Source: a virus
IMG/VR virus record: IMGVR_UViG_2162886007_000107
Coordinates: 124,001-188,000 of that record
Reading direction: 5' to 3' (one strand)
DNA length: 64,000 nucleotides
Every line of letters begins with the position of its first letter. The first letter of the stretch is position 1. The position numbers were made by a program, and so were the translations under genes. Positions 8,106-18,200 of the stretch are shown here, one piece after another. The notes below the pieces were generated by a model. It did no database searches. It was not told the DNA's origin and saw only the letters and a program-made list of their open reading frames with translations.

Positions 8106-9185
8106 ATGCATACCTTCCGTTTTAGTTATGAGTTGGTTAACGACTCTAAAGAGAACTGCATCACAGCCGTCTTCAAAGGGGGCCTTCGCTACACAGTACC
8201 CCATAGCAGACGTTCTGATTACTGTGATGAAAGGACTCACTTGAAGGTATCTTTGGAATCCGTCCATTTGGATCGGCTGGGTATTTTCGTAGAAGAAGCA
8301 ATGTCCAAGTTGGATGAGCGGATCCTTCTTTATTTGAAGAACGCTAAACGTGTTATTGAGGCAGAGCCTTATTACAACAAGGACAACGCAGTTCGTTTGA
8401 GCGTAGAGGTAGATTTGGGGGATCTGTTCGAGAACTCCAATGACCACAGTCTACATTCCGAACTGTTAGGTGTTACATGGTATATCGGCGAACCTCGGCT
8501 CAGAGTAAGAGCCAAGAACTCGATGAAGCGGCTCACTGAACAAGAAATGGTTAGAGCTTTTAATCATTGCGGCATGAGCATGAATATTTTCCTGGTAGAT
8601 CCAGGGCGAATCACTAACCCAATGTACGTGAACGTGCTGGGCAAGAGTGTGCAGGTACCGATTGCAGACTTCGAGGAAATCGATTGTGCTAGCCCGGGCC
8701 TGTTTATTACAAGGGGAGACCATAAAAATATACCAGAGAATGAATCTTACACTCTGGACGAATTAAAGGACAGTAAGCTACTAGAACGGCTGGGGGTTTT
8801 CTTGACCAAAGCAGAGTGTGACGCGAACGGTAACACCGAACGTTTCATACAGGCTGAGAAAAATGCCAAAGACCTTTCAAGAAGTCTGGAGGATCGTGAT
8901 AAACAACTGAAAGAGGCCCGCGAGAAACTGAAGAAGGCCGATAAGGAAATCGAAGATCTTCAGAAAACGATCGCCGAAGTCAAGTCTGACTATAAGAGCG
9001 ATATGCGTGAAATGAAGAATGAGTTGAAGCAAGCGGCTAGGGAAGCTAAACTTGATTCAAAGAAATCAGAATACAAGTTCGAGCAATCGAAATCCAAGAA
9101 TGAAATCTTGGCCTGGAGCGACATCCTCAAAGCAGGGGTCAACCTGGTTGGTTCTGTAGTGGGCCTTGGTAAGTTATTCAGTTAA
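8106..9185 (+). CDS. coiled-coil protein of unknown function (359 aa)
   Basis: ATG at 8106. The 359-residue protein has an alpha/beta N-terminal part (residues 1-230) with no motif I can name. A long charged coiled coil follows (about 240-330, rich in Lys, Glu and Asp with heptad spacing). The tail is short and hydrophobic (ILKAGVNLVGSVVGLGKLFS), which could anchor to a membrane or pack in an oligomer. An early-type promoter candidate lies 32 bases upstream. It is followed after 25 bases by the polymerase-like gene and is probably co-transcribed with it. Codon use is unlike the adjacent capsid gene. Confidence 0.82.
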   Translation: MHTFRFSYELVNDSKENCITAVFKGGLRYTVPHSRRSDYCDERTHLKVSLESVHLDRLGIFVEEAMSKLDERILLYLKNAKRVIEAEPYYNKDNAVRLSVEVDLGDLFENSNDHSLHSELLGVTWYIGEPRLRVRAKNSMKRLTEQEMVRAFNHCGMSMNIFLVDPGRITNPMYVNVLGKSVQVPIADFEEIDCASPGLFITRGDHKNIPENESYTLDELKDSKLLERLGVFLTKAECDANGNTERFIQAEKNAKDLSRSLEDRDKQLKEAREKLKKADKEIEDLQKTIAEVKSDYKSDMREMKNELKQAAREAKLDSKKSEYKFEQSKSKNEILAWSDILKAGVNLVGSVVGLGKLFS

Positions 9186-9210
9186 CTATAAGCGCGCGTT
9201 AGGAGCATGT

Positions 9211-10869
9211 ATGTATCCCTTATTGGCCAAGCGCATAAAAGAAGACTACCCCGCATTCAATCAGACCATCATGGATGGGTTTCATATGAGAGAATTCGAG
9301 GGGGCTTTGCGTTACTATGACAATGCGCTGAGGATTATTTTCAAGAGTATTGAAAAGCGAGGGGTATTTTTCATCCGAGTGGACCGGGTTAGTCCCCGCG
9401 AATATATCGAGTACGTCTCGCAGAGCAGTACAAAGATTTACGATATCCACAAGGAAACTATTTATCCTGTGAAGCTGGAGTTTCAGTACCAGGATAAATC
9501 GGGGGCCAGGATACCAATGTCGGCTTACACCATGTTGCCTTACTGTGATAAGTACGGTGATATCTGGTTACGTGGAGTTCACTACAGCTTGCAGATCGTG
9601 CTTGCTGAACAGGGACTTCCAGTCACAAAGGAAAACTCCTTGTTCGTCAAGGTCCTGGGATTCAAGTTCAAAATTGGTATCGAGCATTTCAACTTCGACT
9701 TTATCTTCAACGAGACTGGTCGGGTTACTACTCGTACTGAAAGTATCAACTTGGCTTGTAACCGTTTTTACAGTCCTACTGACTCCAGAAAAATTACCAG
9801 CAAGAACGTACCGATTCCTTTGTTGGCTTGGTATGTGTTTGCTGATATGGGCTTTAGCAAGGCCATGGATAAGTATGCTGAATGTGAGTATGAGGTTGGT
9901 CCAGTAGACGCACTCGTGGACGAGTGTAAGGCGTCTGAAGGCTGGTTAATCATCACACGATCAAGTAGTGCCAACAGTAAAGCGTTGGGTGACTACGTTC
10001 CATTGGATCTCGGGATTGCTGTACGTAATCGAAGCCGTAAGCGAGCGGCGCTGAGTACTCTGGGACTTCAGTATGTGACTGCTATGCAGTTTGTTATTGA
10101 TTGCATGTCGAGTTATTTTGACATCAGTCGTATTGACGATCCTGACTATTGGAAACTGTTGATCGGACGCACTTCTGTAAAGCAGGGCGATACCGACGAC
10201 TATGTCATGCGTTTGATGAATGATCACTTCGATTCGATCAATGATTACTTGGACGAGGATTCCATCAAGAAGTTTGCGTCGCAAAGCATCATGGCGGCAA
10301 ACATCTTCGATTTGTTCAACTTCATCATCAACAACCGTAGTGAGATTGTTCAGACTACTGACCGGGCAACCATGTTCCGTAAAGTGCTCTCCAGTCTTGA
10401 ATTCACGATGGACAAGTTGATTACAGCTGCGAACAACTTCAAGCACGATATAAAGAACAACTCTGAGTTGAGCCAGAAGAAAGTAAGTCGTTTCTTGAAC
10501 GGTCGTTTCCACATCAAGGAAATTGATAACGCACGTACCACTAACCTGATCCAAGAAGCCACTCCGACGGACGTGCCTTTTGTGGATTACATGTTGGGAT
10601 GTATACCCCAAGACAAAGTCTTTACGAGTTCTTCCAAGAACCGTAAGAAGGGGGACTTCGACGTGAATGATAGCGCCACGCACATTCACACCTCACAGCT
10701 GCTGATCAACAGTCACCTGCGAGTTTCGGGTCCTTGTCCAGACGGTCGAGGATGGTTACTCCCAAGTGTTTATCTTGTTGATGGTAAAGTAACTGCGCTT
10801 GATCCAAAGTACGCAGAGAAATATCAGCAGTGGGATAACCGCTTACGATATAGAGAAGAGAGAAAATGA
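9211..10869 (+). CDS. probable non-virion RNA polymerase beta subunit, N-terminal part (phiKZ gp123-like)
   Basis: A 552-residue protein; AGGAG at 9201-9205 fixes the start at ATG 9211. phiKZ-like phages carry a split beta/beta' RNA polymerase that transcribes late genes, and phiKZ gp123, a beta fragment, lies just after the capsid gene gp120 as here. Residues about 95-150 read like the beta region with an IP..(T)..G.F..(N)G.ER.IV pattern: IPMSAYTMLPYCDKYG, then DIWLRGVHYSLQIVL. The rest is helical with conserved-looking charged patches. The other beta and beta' pieces are not in this window. The call combines distant motif resemblance with synteny; the fallback is a conserved protein of unknown function. 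Confidence 0.55.
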   Translation: MYPLLAKRIKEDYPAFNQTIMDGFHMREFEGALRYYDNALRIIFKSIEKRGVFFIRVDRVSPREYIEYVSQSSTKIYDIHKETIYPVKLEFQYQDKSGARIPMSAYTMLPYCDKYGDIWLRGVHYSLQIVLAEQGLPVTKENSLFVKVLGFKFKIGIEHFNFDFIFNETGRVTTRTESINLACNRFYSPTDSRKITSKNVPIPLLAWYVFADMGFSKAMDKYAECEYEVGPVDALVDECKASEGWLIITRSSSANSKALGDYVPLDLGIAVRNRSRKRAALSTLGLQYVTAMQFVIDCMSSYFDISRIDDPDYWKLLIGRTSVKQGDTDDYVMRLMNDHFDSINDYLDEDSIKKFASQSIMAANIFDLFNFIINNRSEIVQTTDRATMFRKVLSSLEFTMDKLITAANNFKHDIKNNSELSQKKVSRFLNGRFHIKEIDNARTTNLIQEATPTDVPFVDYMLGCIPQDKVFTSSSKNRKKGDFDVNDSATHIHTSQLLINSHLRVSGPCPDGRGWLLPSVYLVDGKVTALDPKYAEKYQQWDNRLRYREERK

Positions 10870-13217
10870 CAGACTCCCTTATTCCACGCAGGAATAGTCT
10901 TGGAGCAGCCGGTGTTTCTGTAAATACCGGCGGTGGGCATCCGGGATTCGGGGCCACCAACGCACCAGGCACGCAACAACAATCGTTTACCACCCCAGGC
11001 GCCATGCTCAGGCAGTATCTGAGCGGCCAGGGTGGCGGTGGCGGCGCTACGTCGTCATTCAACTGGAAGTCACACAATGGCGGGTTAGAGTCTAGCGAAG
11101 CATTGGGCAAGATGCTCAATGGCGCAGAGGTCGATGATAAGTCCACGAAAGAGTACTACATCGACAAAGTGGCGCAGTTTATGTTCCACTTCTCTGACTC
11201 GATCATGCGTAACAAACACCAGACTTACTTCTATCAGCACTTCATTGAGGTGCGTGATAACTTCGTCGTAGACCAGCAGCTTCAAACTGTCTGTGCTGTG
11301 AAGAAGGATTTTGTTGAATCCATCATTAAGGTGCATGATTTCAAGCGCGTTGTGGGATTCAACGGATCGATCGTGTTCGGCTACATGCTGATTGATCAAC
11401 TGAAGAAAACTGGTGCTGACGACTGGACGGAGCGTGAGGTGCATTCTGCTTGCCAATTGGCAGTCAGTCACATTATGTCTTTCGAATTCGTCAACTGGTT
11501 AGTGAACACCAAGAAAGGTCGTACGTGGCATAACAGGCTACCGCCTAACGTAGATCGTTCGCTCGGCAATCTGGAGGGTTTGAAAGACCAGTTTGCTGAG
11601 ATGTGGGAAATGTTTGATGTTCCCTTTCCATATGCTAACTTGTCGTTCGCTAAGACGACCAGCGCGCCTATGGAGTATCACCGTGTATTTAACCCAAATG
11701 AATACGGCGATACATTCGGTCGGATCCCTGGGGATTATAACCCAGCGCCCCGCACTGATAATGACAGTGTACTTGCATTAGTAGCTCGAAATGCGCAATT
11801 ACGTAAACGGGTTGTCGAAGAACCCAGGCAAGACGTAGCCGCCGCTCAATACCAGGACATTTATAACGAGGTTGGAATAACTGTGAATACCATTCGCTAC
11901 GATTTCCCCAATATCAATCCGCAGAACATGGATCAATTCGATTGGCGCAAAGAGTTCCGCCCGATCGGTAAAGAAAACCACTACTGGGTCTGTGAAAGTT
12001 CCTGGCTGCACCTCCAGAAGCTTTTCCAACGCCACCCCGAGCAGCGTCAGGAAGAAGCCGTCGGTTCTGGCGTATTCCGCGTAATCGTCATCGATCTGGA
12101 TGGTGCTCGGTCGTGGAACTCCTTCACTGTCCGTAACGAGAAACTCACCGTGCAATATGTGATGAGCAATCCGGAACGACTGCTGCCTCTGCTGGAGAAG
12201 AGTCCAGACGAAGACGCGGTCTATGCTGTACAAGTGACGCCGGTAGAAATTGTCGACGTCAACAACAAGCTGGAAGTTCCAGTTGAAATGGTCAAGGAAC
12301 TGGGCGATGGTATCCCGGTCATTGCTGTAAACCAAACTTTGGTTGCCACCTCTACTCAAGAGCTGCTGACCAACGTTGACCTGACCACCATCAGCCTGAC
12401 CAAAAATCTGAAAGGCACCTCGGCCGTTTCATTCAACCTGGGTGAGTGGGATACCTACTCTCTGAAACCAGATCAGCAGAATGTCAAAGTCCGCATGCTC
12501 CAGGACCTGCCATTCTTGTTCAACGACTCTGGCGATAAAGGCAAGAACGTAAGTATGTATCAGGCTGGTCGTAAGCTGATCAACTACTTCAACGAAAACA
12601 TCCTGCCTGAAGGTCTGTCCAAGTTCATCAACGCTCGTCTGATGAACATTGTTAACGAATGGCTCGTTAACGAAATGGGTTACAACGTGCTGGCCAACAA
12701 AGGTGGTGGCGGTAAGCTGCAAATCTCCAACTTTGTGGGCGACCTGGAAGATCTCAACGGCTACCTGAAAGCCAAAGACCCAATGGCTTACGAACTGTTC
12801 CACGATGGTTCGAAAGACAACTACCTCACCAAGGGTCTGAAGGTTTTCTACTACAACAATCCATTCGGGGTAGACCCGGAAGAAATGGAAGCACTGGATC
12901 GTCTGAAGTCGGAAATCACCTTGTACGTTGTCCGCGACATCTTCATGGTGAACGTGGTTGGCGACAAAGGTCCGTTGTACTCCGAAGAAAATGCTCCTGT
13001 GTACATTCGTCGTAGTGTGTGGCCGGAAATCTTCCGGATGATCGAAGATGCTTTCGACAAGACCACCGAAAACAATTTCGACACCACTGACAAGGTGATT
13101 CGTTACGGTGAGTCGGGTAACTTGTGGCTGTTCAGTTACACCAACGAAGATCGCAACGTTGCAACTCTGCGTCACATCTCGAATGGTAAGCCTCTGGTTC
13201 TGATGGCTCAGAACTAA
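10866..13217 (+). CDS. large virion structural protein (783 aa)
   Basis: ATG at 10866 overlaps the previous stop (ATGA), so translation is coupled. The 783-residue protein has a Gly/Pro/Gln-rich, probably disordered N-terminus (residues 1-60, with a GGGGGA run). A largely helical middle follows, then a C-terminal region of about 400 residues whose codons shift to the C/G-ending bias seen in the capsid gene. This suggests high late expression. No enzymatic motif or membrane segment seen. Position after the capsid and polymerase-like genes suits a head or inner-body protein. It ends before a strong T-tailed hairpin. Confidence 0.8.
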   Translation: MTDSLIPRRNSLGAAGVSVNTGGGHPGFGATNAPGTQQQSFTTPGAMLRQYLSGQGGGGGATSSFNWKSHNGGLESSEALGKMLNGAEVDDKSTKEYYIDKVAQFMFHFSDSIMRNKHQTYFYQHFIEVRDNFVVDQQLQTVCAVKKDFVESIIKVHDFKRVVGFNGSIVFGYMLIDQLKKTGADDWTEREVHSACQLAVSHIMSFEFVNWLVNTKKGRTWHNRLPPNVDRSLGNLEGLKDQFAEMWEMFDVPFPYANLSFAKTTSAPMEYHRVFNPNEYGDTFGRIPGDYNPAPRTDNDSVLALVARNAQLRKRVVEEPRQDVAAAQYQDIYNEVGITVNTIRYDFPNINPQNMDQFDWRKEFRPIGKENHYWVCESSWLHLQKLFQRHPEQRQEEAVGSGVFRVIVIDLDGARSWNSFTVRNEKLTVQYVMSNPERLLPLLEKSPDEDAVYAVQVTPVEIVDVNNKLEVPVEMVKELGDGIPVIAVNQTLVATSTQELLTNVDLTTISLTKNLKGTSAVSFNLGEWDTYSLKPDQQNVKVRMLQDLPFLFNDSGDKGKNVSMYQAGRKLINYFNENILPEGLSKFINARLMNIVNEWLVNEMGYNVLANKGGGGKLQISNFVGDLEDLNGYLKAKDPMAYELFHDGSKDNYLTKGLKVFYYNNPFGVDPEEMEALDRLKSEITLYVVRDIFMVNVVGDKGPLYSEENAPVYIRRSVWPEIFRMIEDAFDKTTENNFDTTDKVIRYGESGNLWLFSYTNEDRNVATLRHISNGKPLVLMAQN

Positions 13218-13243
13218 GGCGAATTGACCCCAGGTTAATTCTG

Positions 13244-13271
13244 CTCCCTACCCCTTAAGTGGGGTAGGGAG
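13244..13271 (+). terminator. intrinsic terminator
   Basis: CTCCCTACCCC (13244-13254) pairs with GGGGTAGGGAG (13261-13271) across a TTAAGT loop. Eight Ts follow at about 13283-13290. Confidence 0.88.
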
Positions 13272-13292
13272 TATTACCGTTCTTTTTTTTGC

Positions 13293-13326
13293 TTTAACTT
13301 CTGGGGGTTCTCAAGTCTATATTACT
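13293..13326 (+). promoter_or_regulatory. early promoter with TATATTAC core
   Basis: TTTAACTTCT (13293-13302), 13 bases, then TCTATATTACT (13316-13326). The same two blocks with the same 13-base spacing occur at 51618-51651. TATATTAC is the core reported for phiKZ early promoters, used by the virion RNA polymerase. It lies directly after a terminator and 57 bases before ATG 13383. Confidence 0.78.
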
Positions 13327-13382
13327 TGGGTAGAATGAATGACAGTAATCAATTTCCGATTACTAAATTTAGGAGATTTCAA

Positions 13383-13847
13383 ATGCTTGATTATACCGTC
13401 CAGCAGATCGCTCATGTTGATCGCGCCCTCTTGAAAAATAAGGGTAAGGCTTTTGACATGAATGACAAGCCTGTCACTATTGTGGTGACAGCTATTCTGA
13501 ACAAAGCTGAAGGAGAAGGCATTGTTGGATACTCGGCTGAGCGTCCTGGCAAGCTTCACTTCATCTATGTGGATGAATATAGTGTGCTTCGTTGGTCCGA
13601 GGTTGATACGGTCGATAACATCAACCTCGAAGGCCGTCCCAGCAATGACCTAGGAAACTTCTTTGCTGAACGTAATCGGATAACAGCCGATCAAGCGTTT
13701 GGCGCGAGTTTCTTGAGCCATGTAAAGCTGGTGACCAATGATGGTCGGTCATGGTCGGCAGGCGGTGTGTTTAAAATGGGAGAGTATGAAAAACTACTTG
13801 CCCAGATTAAACGCAAGGCTGATACTTGGCACCCTACTGCAACTTAA
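13383..13847 (+). CDS. early-type protein of unknown function (154 aa)
   Basis: AGGAG at 13371-13375 fixes ATG 13383; the open frame itself extends further upstream. The 154-residue soluble protein is first gene after the TATATTAC promoter and so is likely early. Its C-terminal third (FGASFLSHVKLV then a charged helix) resembles that of the next gene (FTASFLTDIHFLV then a helix), suggesting the two are old duplicates. No known domain, signal peptide or membrane segment. A host-takeover role is possible but unproven. Confidence 0.82.
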   Translation: MLDYTVQQIAHVDRALLKNKGKAFDMNDKPVTIVVTAILNKAEGEGIVGYSAERPGKLHFIYVDEYSVLRWSEVDTVDNINLEGRPSNDLGNFFAERNRITADQAFGASFLSHVKLVTNDGRSWSAGGVFKMGEYEKLLAQIKRKADTWHPTAT

Positions 13848-13927
13848 GTTAGTTGCAGTAGTCTCACCGTTAATATATTTACCCCAACTGCCATTCTGGC
13901 AAACAAATAGTTATTAGGAGATACACC

Positions 13928-14404
13928 ATGACTCAAGTAAACAATTTCGCTGCTCTGGTTGCTGCTGTTAATGCTACTGAAGGTAAAGTGATGGATGATC
14001 ATCGCGGCGCTGGCTGGATGACTGCTGGCGGCATTGCCAACCTGGTACGCGATGACAAAACCGTTCCGGTGCTGTTGCTCCGTGGCACCGCTTACTTCTC
14101 CCTGAACCTGCTGTACATCGGTGAGAATGGTGAAGCTCGTGTATCCCGTGACAGCGTCGGTGGCTGCGTGAAACTGCTGGGCGCTTCTCTGGAAGACGGC
14201 ATTCTGGCCTATAACGAAAGCCAGAAAGAAAACCTGTTCACCGCTTCTTTCCTGACCGACATCCATTTCCTGGTTGACGGCCAACTGGTTGCCAGCGACA
14301 TGGTAACTATGGAACAAGTTGTCGAAATGCAGACCGCAGCTAAAGCAGCTGCCGAAGCATGGAAGAAAGATTACGACGCACGCCAAGCAGCTAAAACTGC
14401 ATAA
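13928..14404 (+). CDS. early-type protein of unknown function (158 aa)
   Basis: ATG at 13928 with TTAGGAGA about 8 bases upstream. The 158-residue protein has an alpha/beta core and ends in a long Ala/Lys-rich helix (residues about 135-158). It shares the pattern [FL]xASFL(x)2[IV] with the preceding gene, and the two may be paralogues. Codon choice is more biased than in its neighbours, hinting at abundant expression. It probably shares the 13.3-kb promoter; a hairpin and terminator follow. Confidence 0.82.
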   Translation: MTQVNNFAALVAAVNATEGKVMDDHRGAGWMTAGGIANLVRDDKTVPVLLLRGTAYFSLNLLYIGENGEARVSRDSVGGCVKLLGASLEDGILAYNESQKENLFTASFLTDIHFLVDGQLVASDMVTMEQVVEMQTAAKAAAEAWKKDYDARQAAKTA

Positions 14405-14417
14405 GCTTTATGGGAAA

Positions 14418-14463
14418 CCTAACAAACGGAATGGAAGGGCCAACCTCCAAACTGTTTGTTAGG
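14418..14463 (+). other. long imperfect hairpin after early gene
   Basis: CCTAACAAAC (14418-14427) pairs with GTTTGTTAGG (14454-14463). An inner TGG-AGG/CCT-CCA stem and outer GGG/CCC pairs extend it. With the terminator just downstream it may protect the mRNA 3' end. Confidence 0.5.
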
Positions 14464-14478
14464 CTACCCGCCAAATAT

Positions 14479-14509
14479 AAGAAAAGGCCTTAGGGTCTTT
14501 TCTTTTTTG
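14479..14509 (+). terminator. intrinsic terminator
   Basis: AAGAAAAGGCC (14479-14489) pairs with the complementary arm ending CTTTTCTT at 14504, immediately followed by more Ts. Confidence 0.8.
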
Positions 14510-14557
14510 TCTGGATACACCATCTTGTGGTATAACTCACTAATTGGAGAACACCGA

Positions 14558-15214
14558 ATGAGCCGATTGAACGATGGCGATCTGTTTCGTGACGAGATGA
14601 TCCGCCTGGATAAACTGATCAAAGAAAAACCAGAAGGGGAGTTCAAGAAGTTTCCAATTTTCTTCCCTCTGTCCGGCATCTATCTGCCTAAAGAAGGCAA
14701 TCCCGAAAAGACTGTTGTCCAAGTGGGTGCTGTCAGCGAAGCACTGAAGAATATTGAAAAGGAAGGTAACCGTCCGCAGGAGTTCATGAAGAACGTCCAT
14801 TGGAACCAACTCCTGTCACGTATCGCTACTTACCTGTGCGGCATTCTGGACGCAGAGCAACTCAAGGGCAAAGATCTCACCCAGGTCTATCTGTTCGTGG
14901 ACATCCCAGAAAACTCTGAGCTGATCAAAGAGCTGCGTGATTTCTACGTTAGCAAAGGTCGTACTCCGATCTACTGGGCAGTACTGACTCCTATCGATCC
15001 GGCTAAAAAGACGACGGTTGTTGAGCAGCCACCGGTTAAGGAAGAAAGCCCTGATGTTGAAGACGACGCCCTCGTTATCGGCAATGAAATGGTCCAAGTA
15101 CCAGAAGAACCAGTTGTCGAGCCAGAAGCTCCTGAGCCGGTGCCTGAAGAGCCTGCCGAAGAACTGGTAGCTGAGCAGGAAGAACAGACTGAAGAACCTC
15201 CAAAAGACGCATAA
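14558..15214 (+). CDS. protein with acidic Pro/Glu-rich tail (218 aa)
   Basis: GGAG at 14546 supports ATG 14558. Residues 1-150 form a folded alpha/beta domain of unknown kind. Residues about 155-218 are a strongly acidic tail built of Pro, Glu and Val (EEPVVEPEAPEPVPEEPAEE), likely disordered. Such tails can bind basic proteins or mimic DNA, but nothing here proves that. The portal-like protein encoded convergently has a similar acidic tail. A bidirectional hairpin separates the two genes. Confidence 0.82.
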   Translation: MSRLNDGDLFRDEMIRLDKLIKEKPEGEFKKFPIFFPLSGIYLPKEGNPEKTVVQVGAVSEALKNIEKEGNRPQEFMKNVHWNQLLSRIATYLCGILDAEQLKGKDLTQVYLFVDIPENSELIKELRDFYVSKGRTPIYWAVLTPIDPAKKTTVVEQPPVKEESPDVEDDALVIGNEMVQVPEEPVVEPEAPEPVPEEPAEELVAEQEEQTEEPPKDA

Positions 15215-15225
15215 GCGGCCATAAA

Positions 15226-15254
15226 CCTACTACCTCCCATTGGGAGGTAGTAGG
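15226..15254. terminator. bidirectional terminator between convergent genes
   Basis: CCTACTACCTCCC (15226-15238) pairs with GGGAGGTAGTAGG (15242-15254) across ATT. A T-rich run follows on the + strand. Confidence 0.85.
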
Positions 15255-15278
15255 GATAGGGTTTATTTCTTTTTTGCT

Positions 15279-18200
15279 TTAGAACGGGTTGTAATGAGGG
15301 GAACTCGGATCATTTTTACCAGCAGCTTTCTCTTCTGCGGTAGCCGTGTCTTCTTCCTCTTCCTGCCCGGTGGCCTCAGACTTTTCGCCTTCTTCCTTAG
15401 GACCGGCCTCATCCTCTAACTCATCCTTGACTTCTTCACCCTCTACGACTGGCTCATCTTCAGCCGATGGCAATGCACCGTCTTCCAAAGGAGGTTCGTC
15501 AACTAAAGGAGCGTTTTCGTCAACAGGAAGTTGAGTACCATCACTACCATCCAGACCATCTTCCAAGCCACCTTCTTCGCCTTCACCCAACAGCTTGAGG
15601 AGTTTCTTAACTTCCTTGCTATCTTTGAACGAACTTTCCGTTTCTTTGAGAGCAGTGAGGTATTGAACAAGGAACTCTTGAGCGTTGAGTTTCTGGTGAA
15701 CGATGCCTTGAACCAGGGAAGCAATACCGCCACCTTTACCATCGTTGACAATGTCGTCGAATGGCATCGGGATGTTGTAACGACGGAATGCTTCTGCCAA
15801 GAAGTAAGCTTTAACGTGAGCGGTGATTTCTTCTGGGCTAGCCAGAGTAGTCTGAAGACCAAGAGATGCAGCAACGTGCTTCATGGACTCTTGGGTAGAC
15901 GCGATCTCCATCCACTTAGCAACCAGCTGATCAATTGCATCCAGTTGGTTACGCAGCTTATCTGTGGTCTCAATACTGCTACGCTCAGGGAACGAGCAAT
16001 ACACAGCCGTCAAGAAGTCCGACAGGAGGGTTTTGATAATTACATCATCTTCACCTTCCAATGGAGTCTTACTATCAGTTTTCCACAGCTTCTTGTTATC
16101 ACGGATGCAGTTAGCCATTTCAGTAAGCACCGGAGCATTCACACGAATGTGCTTACGCTGGTGATCAGTGATTTGGATTGCCAGACTACTTTGCCAGTTG
16201 GCCGCCTGGTTACTTACCATCTCGTGTTCAGTAACTGCTTCAATCTTGAAGTTGTTACTGTCGTCCTGTACATCCAACCAGCTCCGTGGAGTGGAGAAGT
16301 AGTTGGAGATATCGTTCAGAACTTTGGTGCGACTTGCTTCATCAACCGGCTGGAAGAAGTTCTTCTCCATACGTTCCAGGCTAATCTCAGGCATTGCTAC
16401 CAGAGGGTTCTCACCTGGGTTAACCCGAACAGTAAGTGCCGAGTTACGCATGGACTCCACAATCATCGGAACAGATAGTTGAGCTGTGTTCATCAGACTG
16501 TGAATCTTCGGGTTCTGGTCAAAGAACGCAGCACGAGCAATTTCTGCCGTGTTGGTTGGATCGCCATCATCCTTACCGTGGGTAATAGTCATCAGCGTAT
16601 GAGGCTGAGCACGTTCCAGGTTAGCCAGGGTATCTGCAATGTCGAATGCAGCCAGACGAGCAATGTGCATTTTGGCCAACTGAGTAAGGGACTGACCAGT
16701 GCCCAAACGGTTGTACTTCAATGCAATGTAGGTAACTGCCTCACCTGGTACATAAAGGCAACGCACACCTTGACGACGGAAGATGCGAGAAAGCCAAATC
16801 TTGTTGGTCTCTTCGTCGAGAGTAATGCTGATGTTTTCAGCTTTGTCACTCAGGATAGAAGAAGTCCAGCGCTTGATCAAACTGGCCTCGGCCAGCTGAG
16901 CAAACTCAGACATGTCAAACTCACACTCCTTACCTTCCTGGATAGTCCGCAGGCTACTGATCAAACCGTTCTCACTACCGGACTTAGGCTTGTTAGCAAC
17001 ACCGCCTTTGGTCTTGGAGATCGATTGGTAATACTCGGGGTCAACAGTGTTCTTGAGGAACGTACCGTCTTCTGGGTCAACCAGGAAGATGTAGTCACAC
17101 TTGGCCTTGTTCTGCCCGTTGTAGTGAATTGGGATTACCGCCTCACTAGGAATGTGCCACACCAGACCACGACCATAAGGAGGAACCGACAAGGTGTCCA
17201 AAGGCTTAACGAACTGCATGGATTGGTGACGAATGTTGCGACTACGATAGATTTCGTAGGCTGCATCAATCACTGCCTTTTCATCCAGGTTCTCAGTGGT
17301 CGCTTCAGGACCAGCTGCCTTCTTCTGTTTCTTGTTGGTTTCGCCGTCTTTGATCGGATCACGACTGCGTTCTGGATCTTTACGACCAGCACCGCCTTTC
17401 ATGGAGGTGTCGACAATGAAGTCAAGATCTTCCACACCCATTACAGTGTTGATCGAACGAAGACGATCATTCTCTTTCAACTTAGGCTGGTACAAGCAGG
17501 CCGGGTTGTCAGTGAAGGTAATGTTGAAAAGGTTTTCCGAATCCAGGTCACCAAACAGGTTGAACTCCAGCTCGTCTTCAACAGCTCTGCTGGTGAACAA
17601 TTGCTCCAAACCACTAACACGACCATTGCTGACCTTCTTGGCATTAGGGTTACGAATCAGACCAAGGTTCTTCAGACGAACTTCTTTGTTGTCTACCAAA
17701 CCGTACTCATGACTCAGAGCATCAATCGCCTTACGACGATAGTCCTCGTAATTCTCGTTACCAGTCCGTTGGTGACGTGGGTCGATTTCACTACCATTGA
17801 TCAAGTAATCAAGACCAGGACGACTCAAGTTGAACAGGCAATAACTACCAGTGTTCCACAGGACATCGTTGATAATAGTGCTTAAATCCTGCTCGATCTT
17901 ATAGTTGTTGGTGAAGTATTCTTCCCAAATCTTGAGCAGTTCAGTGTGTAGCGCGGTATTCTTGAACTTGCTCGGAATCGTATCGTAAGTAAGAATCTTG
18001 TCCTGCTTCCCGTTGGGGTAGAGCAGGATCGTGTTCCAGATAAGCTCCGCCTTATCAATGTAAGGAGTAATCGCTCGAAGGTCAGTAACCGCATTGATGT
18101 TGTTACTGATAATGTCGCTGAGTCGCTGTAGCTTATACGGGTTAACTACGTCAGTCCCACCGATGTCTCCTTTGTCTGGAGTAACACCGTTACGAGGAAC

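Noticed and set aside
9207-9211. Earlier ATG at 9207 as start of the polymerase-like gene
   Set aside because: It is in another frame; ATG 9211 is in frame with suitable spacing from AGGAG.
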